The notes under the pieces: generated by a model | Seen by the model: only the letters and a program-made list of their open reading frames with translations | Told to the model about the DNA's origin: nothing | Database searches by the model: none | In this document: one piece after another, positions 32,101 to 40,812 of the stretch | How the letters are laid out: each line of letters opens with the position of its first letter | How positions within the stretch are numbered: position 1 is the first letter of the stretch | Assembly: GCA_913777465.1 (NCBI GenBank) | Contig: CAJYRQ010000015.1 | Span: 1 to 64,000 of the forward strand | Source: an uncultured Chryseobacterium sp. | GTDB taxonomy: Bacteria > Bacteroidota > Bacteroidia > Flavobacteriales > Weeksellaceae | Direction of reading: 5' to 3' | Length of the DNA: 64,000 nucleotides | Made by a program: the position numbers and the translations under genes

Positions 32101-34716
32101 ATGCAGATTTCAGAAAAGTACAATCCACAGGAAACAGAACAAAAGTGGTACAATTACTGGTTGGAAAACAAATACTTCCATTCAGAACCGAATGATAAGC
32201 CGCCGTACACTGTTGTAATTCCTCCGCCTAACGTAACGGGGATTTTGCACATGGGGCATATGCTTAACAATACCATTCAGGATGTTCTGGTCCGTCGTGC
32301 GAGAATGCAGGGCTTCAATGCCTGCTGGGTGCCGGGAACAGATCACGCTTCCATTGCTACGGAAGCGAAAGTAGTTGCCAAACTGAAATCCGAAGGGGTC
32401 AGCAAGTCTGATATTACCCGCGAAGAATTCCTGAAACATGCCTGGGACTGGACCGATAAATACGGAGGAACCATCCTGGAGCAGCTGAAAAAGCTGGGCT
32501 GTTCATGCGACTGGGACAAAACCCGGTTTACCATGGAACCGAAGCTTTCCCAGCAGGTGATCAAGTCTTTTGTTGATCTGTACAATAAAGGATTGATTTA
32601 TCGTGGATACCGTATGGTAAACTGGGATCCGGAAGCCAAAACCAATATTTCCGACGAGGAAGTAATCTTTAAGGAACAGAATGGGAAATTATACTTTCTT
32701 AAATATGCCGTTGAAGGTTCGGAAGAATTCCTTTCGGTAGCAACCACCCGTCCTGAAACCATTTTCGGGGATACGGCCATTTGCATCAATCCGAATGATG
32801 AGCGATATGCGCACCTGAAAGGGAAAAAAGTAATCGTACCGATTGTAAACAGGGTAATTCCGGTAATCGAAGACGAATATGTGGATATCGAATTCGGAAC
32901 GGGCGCACTGAAGATCACCCCGGCACATGATGTGAACGATTATGAAATAGGACAGAAGTATAACTTACAGATGATTGATGCCCTGGATGACGACGGAAAC
33001 CTGAACGACCACGGATTGCATTACGCCGGGAAAAGCAGGTTCGACGTAAGAAAACAGATTGCAAAAGAACTGGAAGAAAAAGGCCTTCTGCTGAAAGCGG
33101 AAGACTATGTAAATAAAGTAGGAACTTCGGAAAGAACAGGAGCAGTGATAGAGCCTAAAGTTTCGGTTCAGTGGTTCCTGAAAATGTCTGAAATTGCAAA
33201 GCCGGCTTTGGATGTGGTGATGGATGATGAGGTGAAATTCTATCCTGAAAAGTTCAAGAACACCTATAAATACTGGATGGAAAACATCCGCGACTGGAAT
33301 ATTTCCCGCCAGCTGTGGTGGGGACAGCAGATTCCTGCTTACTATTACGGGGATGGCGAAAACGATTTCGTAGTTGCCGAAACCATTGAGGAAGCACTGG
33401 GACTGGCAAAGCAAAAAACCGGTAACGATCAGCTGGCTGCCGGAGACCTGAAGCAGGATGAAGATGCACTGGATACCTGGTTCTCTTCATGGCTGTGGCC
33501 CATGTCGGTTTTCGACGGATTGCTTGATCCTGAGAATAAAGACATCAATTATTATTACCCGACATCTGATCTGGTAACCGGTCCGGATATTATTTTCTTC
33601 TGGGTAGCCCGGATGATCATGGCGGGCCTCGAATACCGGAAAGAAGTTCCGTTTAAAAATGTGTATTTCACAGGGATCGTAAGGGATAAGCAGAGAAGAA
33701 AGATGTCCAAATCTTTAGGAAATTCTCCTGATCCTCTGGAACTGATGGATAAATACGGAGCAGATGGTGTCCGTGTCGGAATCCTATTGAGTTCTGCAGC
33801 CGGAAACGATCTTCTTTTTGATGAAGACCTGATGCTTCAGGGAAGAAATTTCATGACGAAAATCTGGAATGCCTTCCGTCTGATCAACATGTGGAACCAT
33901 GAAGACAAACCGGCAAACGACACGGAAAAACAGACCATCGAGTGGTTTGAAAACAAATTGGTTAAAACAATCGCTGAAATTGATGACCAGTTTGAGAAAT
34001 TCAGGATTTCCGATGCGCTGCACTTAATCTATAAATTGATTTGGGATGATTTCTGCGGTTCTTACCTGGAAGCCATCAAACCGAATTACGGGGAAGGAAT
34101 TTCCAAAGAAGTTTATCATAAAACAATAGAACTTTTTGAAGAGCTGATGAAGCTGCTTCATCCGTTTATGCCTTTCTTAACGGAGGAACTTTGGCAGACG
34201 ATTTCTGAGAGAAGTATGGAAGAAGCCCTGATTGTTGCGCAGCAGAAAAAAGCCGGGGCATTTGATGAAACGATCATTAAAAACTTCGAAACGGCATCTG
34301 AACTGATTTCCGGGGTAAGAAACTACCGTCAGACCAAAGGGATTTCCCCAAGAGAAACGGCTGAAATTTATACCAATGCTACAGAATTCGCCAATGAAGC
34401 GGTTATCCGTAAACTGGCCAATGTTTCAGAAATCCATTTCGGAACGAAGACCGATAAGCCGAGCTTTACCTTCCTGGTAGGAGCTACGGAAATTTCAATT
34501 CCGCTAAGTGAAAACTTAGACCTGGAAGAAGAAAAGAAAAAGACCGAAGAAGAAGTGAAATATCTGAAAGGCTTCCTGGTTTCCGTAGACAAAAAGCTGT
34601 CCAACGAAAAGTTTGTGGCAAATGCCAAACCGGAAATTGTAGAGGTAGAGCGTAAAAAACAAAAAGATGCAATGGATAAAATTGCCATCCTGGAAGAAAA
34701 GCTGAAAAGCCTTTAA
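32101..34716 (+). CDS. valS: Valyl-tRNA synthetase
   Basis: A class I synthetase of 871 residues. HMGH (residues 50-53, in PPNVTGILHMGH) and KMSKS (about 534-538, in RRKMSKSLGN) are present. So are the editing domain around residues 200-330 (ATTRPETIFGDTA) and the C-terminal coiled coil (EEEKKKTEEEVKYLKGFLVS). It discriminates valine from isoleucine and threonine by editing mischarged tRNA. It is followed after 22 nt by a membrane protein gene. Unlike tyrS, it has no leader peptide in the short 5' region. Confidence 0.98.
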   Translation: MQISEKYNPQETEQKWYNYWLENKYFHSEPNDKPPYTVVIPPPNVTGILHMGHMLNNTIQDVLVRRARMQGFNACWVPGTDHASIATEAKVVAKLKSEGVSKSDITREEFLKHAWDWTDKYGGTILEQLKKLGCSCDWDKTRFTMEPKLSQQVIKSFVDLYNKGLIYRGYRMVNWDPEAKTNISDEEVIFKEQNGKLYFLKYAVEGSEEFLSVATTRPETIFGDTAICINPNDERYAHLKGKKVIVPIVNRVIPVIEDEYVDIEFGTGALKITPAHDVNDYEIGQKYNLQMIDALDDDGNLNDHGLHYAGKSRFDVRKQIAKELEEKGLLLKAEDYVNKVGTSERTGAVIEPKVSVQWFLKMSEIAKPALDVVMDDEVKFYPEKFKNTYKYWMENIRDWNISRQLWWGQQIPAYYYGDGENDFVVAETIEEALGLAKQKTGNDQLAAGDLKQDEDALDTWFSSWLWPMSVFDGLLDPENKDINYYYPTSDLVTGPDIIFFWVARMIMAGLEYRKEVPFKNVYFTGIVRDKQRRKMSKSLGNSPDPLELMDKYGADGVRVGILLSSAAGNDLLFDEDLMLQGRNFMTKIWNAFRLINMWNHEDKPANDTEKQTIEWFENKLVKTIAEIDDQFEKFRISDALHLIYKLIWDDFCGSYLEAIKPNYGEGISKEVYHKTIELFEELMKLLHPFMPFLTEELWQTISERSMEEALIVAQQKKAGAFDETIIKNFETASELISGVRNYRQTKGISPRETAEIYTNATEFANEAVIRKLANVSEIHFGTKTDKPSFTFLVGATEISIPLSENLDLEEEKKKTEEEVKYLKGFLVSVDKKLSNEKFVANAKPEIVEVERKKQKDAMDKIAILEEKLKSL

Positions 34717-34738
34717 TTTAGAAATAAGAAAAAAATTA

Positions 34739-35353
34739 ATGGAAGACAATAGAGGCATTGTTACATTGGATAGTGATACCGTAGCTTCCAATCCGGGAAG
34801 CGTACGGATAATGCCTTTCGTATTGATGAGGTACATGCACAAATCCGTTTTGCTGCTGATTCCTCTATTGGCTTCATTGGTTGTTGCTTTCGGGGTTTCC
34901 CTGCTTTGGGGAGGGTTATCTTCGGTTATTTTTTTTGTGATCAATTATTTTTACTGGAGAAGGAAAAGAGAACATTTTGCCTACGGAGACTCCAACGGCG
35001 GGATTGTGGTTTCGGAAAATCCCAAACTCATTGCCGTTACTACTGATCTTTCCAAGGGAATCACCGGAAAGTACCCCGTGATAAAAATAGTGCCGTACAA
35101 AGGAAAAGGCAGGCTGAATGACAGGATCGGGACAGTTGGCCTTTATGAAAGCAGTTCAGTCTGCACCCCGCATTGGAACGATTTTTTTCCGGTTCCGGTA
35201 GAATACGTAAACAGCAATAAAGCCGAATTGAATGCTGTGCTGCGTTCCTATTCCGAAGAAAGCTGGGAAATACTGGAAGACCGGTTAAAGAAGATGGGCT
35301 TGCCTTACAGGGAAGGCCTGTTTAAAATTTCTGAAGAAAACAGCAGCTGGTAA
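34739..35353 (+). CDS. Membrane-anchored hypothetical protein (204 aa)
   Basis: Two hydrophobic segments (residues 36-55 and 58-75) separate a short N-terminal region from a 130-residue cytosolic-looking part. The latter contains SENPKLIAVTTDLSKGITGKYP and TPHWNDFFPVPVEYVNSN. It may belong to the DUF3239-type group, but I am not sure. It is 22 nt behind valS and probably shares its transcript. The function is unknown. Confidence 0.6.
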   Translation: MEDNRGIVTLDSDTVASNPGSVRIMPFVLMRYMHKSVLLLIPLLASLVVAFGVSLLWGGLSSVIFFVINYFYWRRKREHFAYGDSNGGIVVSENPKLIAVTTDLSKGITGKYPVIKIVPYKGKGRLNDRIGTVGLYESSSVCTPHWNDFFPVPVEYVNSNKAELNAVLRSYSEESWEILEDRLKKMGLPYREGLFKISEENSSW

Positions 35354-35419
35354 TATCTTTTAAATTCGCTTTATATAAAAGGCCATTGCTTCAGAGGGAT
35401 GAAGATTAATTATAATTAA

Positions 35420-36055
35420 ATGACACATATAGAAAACATAAAAAAACTATTTTCCAGAAACTTTGTCGAAAATCCTTTGCTGGAAAGCTTCGAGGTCGGG
35501 AAAATATATCTGTCGAGCGGAAACCTTGTGGCCTGTGATCCCGTAATCACCAGCGATATGAATCCGTTTACCGTAAAATTTCCGAAAGGGGATTTTTCTG
35601 TTTTGCTTCATAAAGAACGGGAAAGCAATTGTGTAGCCTATGCCGAAATTATTTTCAGCAACGCAGAAGTGGCAGACTGGAAACTGGCCGTAACGGAAGG
35701 ACAGCATGTAAAAGATCTTGCGGAAGGCGAAATATTCGGATATCCTGTAGAAAGCGGAATGGGATGCTTTATGGATGCCGATACCCAGAATGCCCTGAAT
35801 GATCTGGAACAGCGGCTGTACCGCAGCAGAGGCGTAGACTTTAAAGGAATTTATGAAGAATTTTTTCATGAATATTTTTTTGATGAAAACGGAGCCATCG
35901 ATCAGTTTGCTTTTTTAAAACCCTCAGAACAGCATCCTGGAACTATTTTTGCCTTTGAAACAGGATATGGTGAAGGTTTTTATGCAAGCTATATTGCTTA
36001 TGATAAAAATGGTGCACCGGTAAAGATCGTTACTGAGTTTATCGAAATTAGTTAA
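35420..36055 (+). CDS. DUF4241-like protein (211 aa)
   Basis: A soluble protein whose blocks are GKIYLSSGNLVACDPVITSD, PFTVKFPKGDFSVLLHKER, FSNAEVADWKLAVTEG and PVESGMGCFMDADTQNAL. This order resembles what I recall of DUF4241. Members are uncharacterised; some lie near toxin or secretion genes, but nothing like that is seen here. No signal peptide is present. Confidence 0.6.
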   Translation: MTHIENIKKLFSRNFVENPLLESFEVGKIYLSSGNLVACDPVITSDMNPFTVKFPKGDFSVLLHKERESNCVAYAEIIFSNAEVADWKLAVTEGQHVKDLAEGEIFGYPVESGMGCFMDADTQNALNDLEQRLYRSRGVDFKGIYEEFFHEYFFDENGAIDQFAFLKPSEQHPGTIFAFETGYGEGFYASYIAYDKNGAPVKIVTEFIEIS

Positions 36056-36071
36056 TTAACGTTAATTGTTT

Positions 36072-36101
36072 TTGAAACACAGCGGCGAGATAATAAATTT
36101 G
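36072..36101 (+). promoter_or_regulatory. Promoter of the ribokinase-like gene
   Basis: TTG (36072-36074), 19 nt, TAAATTTG (36094-36101), a consensus match. The 5' UTR is about 34 nt. Confidence 0.75.
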
Positions 36102-36139
36102 TCCGAATCACAGAATAATAAAAAGCTAATCAAAACTCA

Positions 36140-37027
36140 ATGAATTTTTCCTCAGAACAGCCGAAAATCATCGTTGTAGGAAGCTCCTCCATAGATCTTG
36201 TATTAGAAACGGAAAGAGTTCCCTGCCAGAACGAAACTGTAATTGCCTATAATTCCGAAAGCTACTTTGGAGGAAAAGGAGCCAACCAAGCCGTCGGTGC
36301 TGCCAGACTGGGAGCCAGTGTCTATTTTATAGGCTGCGTCGGCATGGATCCTCTGGGCCAGCAGATCATGAGAAACATGGTGAATGAAGGCGTAAATGTA
36401 GGCTTTGTTTTTGAGACCGATCAGGAAGCCACGGGAACTGCTTATGTGACGACTTCAGAAGGAAGCTCTGCGATCGTTGTTGTTCCTGCCGCCAACAATT
36501 ATCTGAGCATTGAACACGTTGAAGCGGCCGATAAATATTTTCATACAGCCGACCTGGTCCTTCTGCAACTGGAGGTTTCGCTGAAAGTAGTGGAATACAC
36601 CGCAAGAAAGGCAAAAAAATACCGTAAAAAAGTAGGATTGTATGCTTCTCCAGCGCAGCCGCTGAGCAGTGAAATTATTGATAACGTAGATTTCATTATT
36701 GTAAAAAGCAGCGAGCTGCACATTGTTTTCGGAGAAGAGCAAAGGGAAGAAATCCTTAAAAAATATTTTAATAAAGTTTTCGTAAGAGACGACATCAATT
36801 CTACCGTTTATTTCGATGGTACCGAAATGAAGTACTGCAGGAACGATAAAGACAAAACCGTCTACAAAATGGGAATGGGAGACGCCTTTACGGCAGGATT
36901 TGCAGTAGCATTGTGCCACGAAAACCCGATCGAAGATTGTGTGAAATTCGGAAATGAAGTTTCCGCCAGGGTTTCCGGTAAAAAAGGTTCCCAGACCGGG
37001 CTTCCGAGAGTTTCGGATTTTCTTTAA
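36140..37027 (+). CDS. rbsK: PfkB/ribokinase family sugar kinase
   Basis: A 295-residue kinase of the ribokinase superfamily. Motif 1 is SESYFGGKGANQAVGAARLG (residues 39-58) and motif 2 is KMGMGDAFTAGFAVAL near residue 245, with the catalytic aspartate in GMGD where GAGD is usual. Ribokinase phosphorylates D-ribose at O5, but PfkB proteins vary in substrate, so the symbol is provisional. It has its own promoter and a weak terminator. Confidence 0.82.
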   Translation: MNFSSEQPKIIVVGSSSIDLVLETERVPCQNETVIAYNSESYFGGKGANQAVGAARLGASVYFIGCVGMDPLGQQIMRNMVNEGVNVGFVFETDQEATGTAYVTTSEGSSAIVVVPAANNYLSIEHVEAADKYFHTADLVLLQLEVSLKVVEYTARKAKKYRKKVGLYASPAQPLSSEIIDNVDFIIVKSSELHIVFGEEQREEILKKYFNKVFVRDDINSTVYFDGTEMKYCRNDKDKTVYKMGMGDAFTAGFAVALCHENPIEDCVKFGNEVSARVSGKKGSQTGLPRVSDFL

Positions 37028-37081
37028 AGTATTTGCTGCATATCGAAAAACAGGATAAAGCCTGAATATAAAATGTAAAAT

Positions 37082-37105
37082 ATCCACTTTTATAGTGGAT
37101 TTTTT
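37082..37105 (+). terminator. Hairpin with T-run between the kinase and the hydrolase
   Basis: The stem ATCCACT/AGTGGAT with a 5-nt loop and a T-run that ends 10 nt before the next ATG. The stem is short, so read-through is likely. Confidence 0.65.
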
Positions 37106-37114
37106 CTTTTACTT

Positions 37115-37963
37115 ATGGAAGGGTTAAAACTTATCACAGCAGACCGGTTTCCCATTACGGCTCATCTTTTTCTGCCTGAAAAAAGCAACGGCAGGCTGCT
37201 GCTGATCAATTCGGCTACGGGTGTAAAACAGCAGCTTTATTTCTCATTTGCCAACTATTTTGCACAGAAAGGATTTACCGTCATTACTTATGACTATCGC
37301 GGCATCGGCCTCTCCAAGCCCGTGCGTATGAAAGGCTTTAAAGCTTCGATGCGGGTTTGGGGATCGGTGGATTATAAAGCACTGACGGATTATATCAAAA
37401 TTCATTTTGGTGACTATAAAAAATATGTTCTCGGCCATTCCGTAGGCGCTTTAATCCTTGGGATGAACAAAGACTCTAATATTTTCGACGAATTTGTTTT
37501 TGTCGGGACACAGAATGCCTTCATCGGGAATTTAAAATTCAGGACCAAAATAGAAGCCCTTCTGGGATTCGGTATTGTTCAGCCTTTAACCACCGGATTG
37601 CTGGGCTATTTTCCGGCGCAGTGGTTCAGGCTTGGAGAAAGTCTTCCGAAAAATTGCGCATCTGACTGGAGAACCTTAATTTTAAACAGGAAATCAACCA
37701 ACCGGTTGCTGGAAAAAACGGATAATTATGCTAAAGATTTGAACCGGCGTGTGTTGGTGATCCGGGCGGAAGATGACGGATGGCTGACGGAAAAAGGAGT
37801 GGAAAGCCTGCTGAGCGATACCTATCCGAACCTCAGGCCTGTTTACAGATTCATTAAAACTTCAGAATCTGAGCAGGGGGAAATAGGTCATGTCAACTTT
37901 TTCAGGAGCTACAATAAAAACCTTTGGGACATTATTTTAAAAGAATTGATAATAGATGAATAA
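37115..37963 (+). CDS. Alpha/beta-hydrolase
   Basis: A 282-residue serine hydrolase. The nucleophile elbow GHSVGA is around residue 108, and the oxyanion-region INSATGVKQQLYFSFANYFA lies near the start, as in the serine aminopeptidase S33 / lysophospholipase group. The likely acid and histidine are in RAEDDGWL and GEIGHVNFF. There is no signal peptide. The stop overlaps the next gene by 8 nt. The substrate is unknown. Confidence 0.82.
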   Translation: MEGLKLITADRFPITAHLFLPEKSNGRLLLINSATGVKQQLYFSFANYFAQKGFTVITYDYRGIGLSKPVRMKGFKASMRVWGSVDYKALTDYIKIHFGDYKKYVLGHSVGALILGMNKDSNIFDEFVFVGTQNAFIGNLKFRTKIEALLGFGIVQPLTTGLLGYFPAQWFRLGESLPKNCASDWRTLILNRKSTNRLLEKTDNYAKDLNRRVLVIRAEDDGWLTEKGVESLLSDTYPNLRPVYRFIKTSESEQGEIGHVNFFRSYNKNLWDIILKELIIDE

Positions 37964-38600
37964 GCTGATCGAAAACACGGTAGAATTTGTAAAAGAAAAA
38001 TTAAAAGGTGCAGAAGCCGGACACGACTGGTTCCATATCGAAAGGGTTTGGAAGCTGTCTAAAAAGATTGCCGGAACGGAAGACTGTAAAGAGGAAGTAG
38101 TAGAACTGGCCGCCCTGCTGCATGATATTGCCGATCCGAAGTTTCATAACGGGGATGAAACCATTGCGCTGAAAGTATCCGGGGATTTTCTGGAAAGTCA
38201 GCAGGTTCCGGAAGAGGTTATCGGGCAGGTATTATTTATCATTAAAAATATTTCCTTTAAAAATAGGGGTGATGTTCCGAAAGATCTTCCGATTGAACTT
38301 AAAATCGTACAGGATGCCGACAGGATCGATGCCATCGGGGCGATTGGCGTAGCAAGGACGTTCAATTTCGGAGGCTTTAAAAACAACCTGATGTATCATC
38401 CCGGTATCGCACCTAAGCTGAATATGTCCAAGGAAGAATACAAAAAATCGAACGGGACCACCATCAACCATTTCTATGAAAAATTACTGCTGCTGAAAGA
38501 TATGATGAATACGGAAAAAGGAAAGGAAATCGCAGCAGAAAGGCATGAGTTCATGCTGAAATTCCTCGATCAGTTCTATAAAGAGTGGAATGTTGATTAG
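37956..38600 (+). CDS. HD-domain phosphohydrolase (YedJ-like)
   Basis: A 214-residue HD-fold metal enzyme: H23 in GHDWFHIERVW, H56-D57 in AALLHDIADPKFH, and a later Asp in QDADRIDAIGAIG. Together they form the H...HD...D metal site. The length and pattern match the YedJ/YpgQ-type single-domain phosphohydrolases. The natural substrate is not established. It is translationally coupled to the hydrolase before it. Confidence 0.9.
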   Translation: MNKLIENTVEFVKEKLKGAEAGHDWFHIERVWKLSKKIAGTEDCKEEVVELAALLHDIADPKFHNGDETIALKVSGDFLESQQVPEEVIGQVLFIIKNISFKNRGDVPKDLPIELKIVQDADRIDAIGAIGVARTFNFGGFKNNLMYHPGIAPKLNMSKEEYKKSNGTTINHFYEKLLLLKDMMNTEKGKEIAAERHEFMLKFLDQFYKEWNVD

Positions 38601-38627
38601 CATTCCCGATAAACCCTTTTAAATAAG

Positions 38628-38635
38628 TATCTTTG
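38628..38635 (+). promoter_or_regulatory. -7 box abutting the start of the next gene
   Basis: TATCTTTG, identical to the rnpB and rpsP boxes, is followed by CAGT and the ATG at 38640, a 4-nt gap. No TTG at the right spacing. It predicts a leaderless transcript. Confidence 0.55.
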
Positions 38636-38639
38636 CAGT

Positions 38640-39233
38640 ATGGTATTTATGGTCCTGCTTATTTTCTGGGCGTTGGTTTTTTCCCTTATTCTTTTCAAGA
38701 TAAAAAAGGGAAGGGGCGCGGAATGGGCTAAGATTTTCAGAATCCTGACACTCGTTTTCGCCATTTCTTTTTTTACCTATTGGTTTATTAAAAGAAGCTC
38801 GGTGGGAATCGTGCAGGATTCCGTAGCACTACAGGTCATCAACAAGCTTCCGCAGCCGATCGACTTTTACGTGATCAACCTCAACGATCCGGAAGCCGGA
38901 AAAGCCATCGAAACCAAGCACATCGGCAATATCCGCTCCGAATATTACAGAATCGAATATCTGAGAATGGACAAGTCCGACGAATACTGGATTGTAGGTT
39001 ATCTCGGGAAGAAAAACCTGGTGTATTTCTCACAACATTCCGTTCCGAACAAGAACATCGACCAGATTATTGAGGTCAATAATTATATCAACCAAAGCGT
39101 AAAGCTTTCGGAGATTGCCAAAAAGCAGGTGGAAGCCTACAATTATGAAAATACAAAGGTGGGCATTTGGGTAACTCTCGATTTCCTGCTGTTGTTTCTC
39201 AACCTCGTTCTGCTGACAAGAAAACGTAAATAA
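38640..39233 (+). CDS. Hypothetical membrane protein (197 aa)
   Basis: Two N-terminal hydrophobic segments (residues 1-20 and 33-52), a 110-residue soluble middle (VQDSVALQVINKLPQPIDFY and LRMDKSDEYWIVGYLGKKNL), and a C-terminal helix (VGIWVTLDFLLLFLNLVLLT) near residue 170. The soluble part is probably on the periplasmic side. No family was recognised. The gene has a promoter box right at its ATG. Confidence 0.65.
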   Translation: MVFMVLLIFWALVFSLILFKIKKGRGAEWAKIFRILTLVFAISFFTYWFIKRSSVGIVQDSVALQVINKLPQPIDFYVINLNDPEAGKAIETKHIGNIRSEYYRIEYLRMDKSDEYWIVGYLGKKNLVYFSQHSVPNKNIDQIIEVNNYINQSVKLSEIAKKQVEAYNYENTKVGIWVTLDFLLLFLNLVLLTRKRK

Positions 39234-39234
39234 T

Positions 39235-39265
39235 AAATTCCGGCAATGTGAAAAAGGCCGGAATT
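39235..39265 (+). terminator. Terminator after the membrane protein
   Basis: The stem AATTCCGGC/GCCGGAATT with a 12-nt loop, followed by an AT-rich tail. Confidence 0.75.
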
Positions 39266-39339
39266 ATATTTTAGTAATATTCGATTTATTTTCAGCGGTT
39301 AAAAAGCCTCCGGCCTTTGACCTTAAAGCCTTTTGCTGT

Positions 39340-39570
39340 TTAGGGATAATCCAGAATCAGCATAACGGTCTCCTTGAATTCTTCCGGGCAGTTTTTTACC
39401 AATTTGTCTTTATTCTGCTTGCTGATCTGTTTCGGTTCCAGCCATTCCGTGTTGTCGGAACTCAGACTGTTGCTGTCGTATGTTCTTTTTATCTTATGGT
39501 CTTCATAGAACGTATATTCATCGCCCAGCCAGTTATTGGCGATGCTTATGGTACAGATTTCCTTTTCCAT
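39340..39570 (-). CDS. Small hypothetical protein (76 aa)
   Basis: A 76-residue soluble protein starting MEKEICTISIANNWLGDEYT and ending VMLILDYP. It is charged and has no signal peptide or membrane segment. Codon use is like the neighbours, so it is probably real, but no family was recognised. Confidence 0.5.
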   Translation of the reverse strand: MEKEICTISIANNWLGDEYTFYEDHKIKRTYDSNSLSSDNTEWLEPKQISKQNKDKLVKNCPEEFKETVMLILDYP

Positions 39571-39764
39571 TGCTTTTTAATAAATAGTTAAACATTCCCT
39601 TGTTTGGGATATATTTCTCTAAAGTACTAATTATAAAAACACAGATACAGGATTGTACAGAATTTTTTTTAAAGCTAAAAAAGGTGGATTATTTTCGTTA
39701 AAGTGGTATCTTTTGATGTAATTTATTTCACTAATTAGCGAATAATATTAAAAGTCTTAATTTT

Positions 39765-40655
39765 CTAAAACAGGCTGCCGATGTTTTCGGTCGCCATTTT
39801 CGGGATGTGAAGGTCTGTTTTCCAGAGTTCATTGATTTTTTTAATAAAATAGGCCGCTAAAAGAGGACTGTCTTTTTCAAAACCCTGATGAACAAAAAAG
39901 TAAACATTTTGCAGGCCTTCCTGCTTCCAGGCCGTAAGCCGTTCCATCCAGTCGTCCAGACGGATAAAGTCTGTTTCCGTACCAGCTGCCACAAAACGGA
40001 TAAAAGCCGTTGGGGTAGTAAGCCGCATATGGAGCATGTCTCTTCTGCCTGGCGTATCCACGATAATGTTGGTCATCCGGTGTTCTTTAAAAAGTTCGCA
40101 GACCGTATGGTAAATTTCCTCATTATTATACCATTCGGCATTTCGCAGCTCAATGGCCAACGGAACTTCTTCCGGCCATTCTTTTATAAACTTTTCAAGC
40201 CTGCTGTAATCTTTCGGCTGGTAGTTGTCGTGAAGCTGGAGGAAGGCCATCCCCAGTTTTTCTTCAAAATTTAGGATGGAGGTGGCAAATTGGGTGACAT
40301 GGTCGGTAACGTCAATCAGCCGACGGTAATGCGAGATCGTACTGGTGATTTTCGGGAAAAATTTAAAGTTTGCGGGTGTTTTATTCTTCCAGGTGAGAAT
40401 CTGTTCCGGAGCCGGCATTCCGTAGAAGGTGCCGTTTAGTTCAATCGAATTGAACTGGGTAGAGTAGTACGTCAGTTCGTCCTTTGTGCCTTTCGGGTAG
40501 AATCCCTTCATTTCGCTTTTGGTCCATTTGGCAGCCCCGACCGAAATATTCTCAAGCCCTTTTGTATTCCGGCTTAAAATTTCCTTGGTCTGCGGATGGT
40601 CTTTAGGCAATGTAAAATCGATTTTTGAAGGATCTTCCACTTTTCCGAATTTCAT
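39765..40655 (-). CDS. DUF72 (YecE-like) domain protein
   Basis: A 296-residue TIM-barrel protein of the DUF72 family. It has GAAKWTKSEMKGFYPKGTK, YYSTQFNSIELNGTFYGMP, NFKFFPKI, LPLAIELRNAEWY and YFFVHQGFE. The family is widely conserved, with a pocket of acidic and aromatic residues, but its reaction is unknown. It stands alone on this strand. Confidence 0.93.
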   Translation of the reverse strand: MKFGKVEDPSKIDFTLPKDHPQTKEILSRNTKGLENISVGAAKWTKSEMKGFYPKGTKDELTYYSTQFNSIELNGTFYGMPAPEQILTWKNKTPANFKFFPKITSTISHYRRLIDVTDHVTQFATSILNFEEKLGMAFLQLHDNYQPKDYSRLEKFIKEWPEEVPLAIELRNAEWYNNEEIYHTVCELFKEHRMTNIIVDTPGRRDMLHMRLTTPTAFIRFVAAGTETDFIRLDDWMERLTAWKQEGLQNVYFFVHQGFEKDSPLLAAYFIKKINELWKTDLHIPKMATENIGSLF

Positions 40656-40759
40656 AACTGAATGTTTTTTGATTAGATTGCTGGATAGATATAAAATAAA
40701 AACTACAGAAGTTTATTTTAAAACATTCCGTAATTTATCTTATATCCGATCATAAAAAA

Positions 40760-40777
40760 GCACGCTAAAAAGCGTGC
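40760..40777 (-). terminator. Terminator of nrdA
   Basis: The stem GCACGCT/AGCGTGC with a 4-nt loop. On the minus strand it is followed by a run of T (complement of the A-tract at 40754-40759). Confidence 0.87.
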
Positions 40778-40812
40778 CGAAGTGAATATGTATTGTTTAT
40801 TATTTGGGAGTC

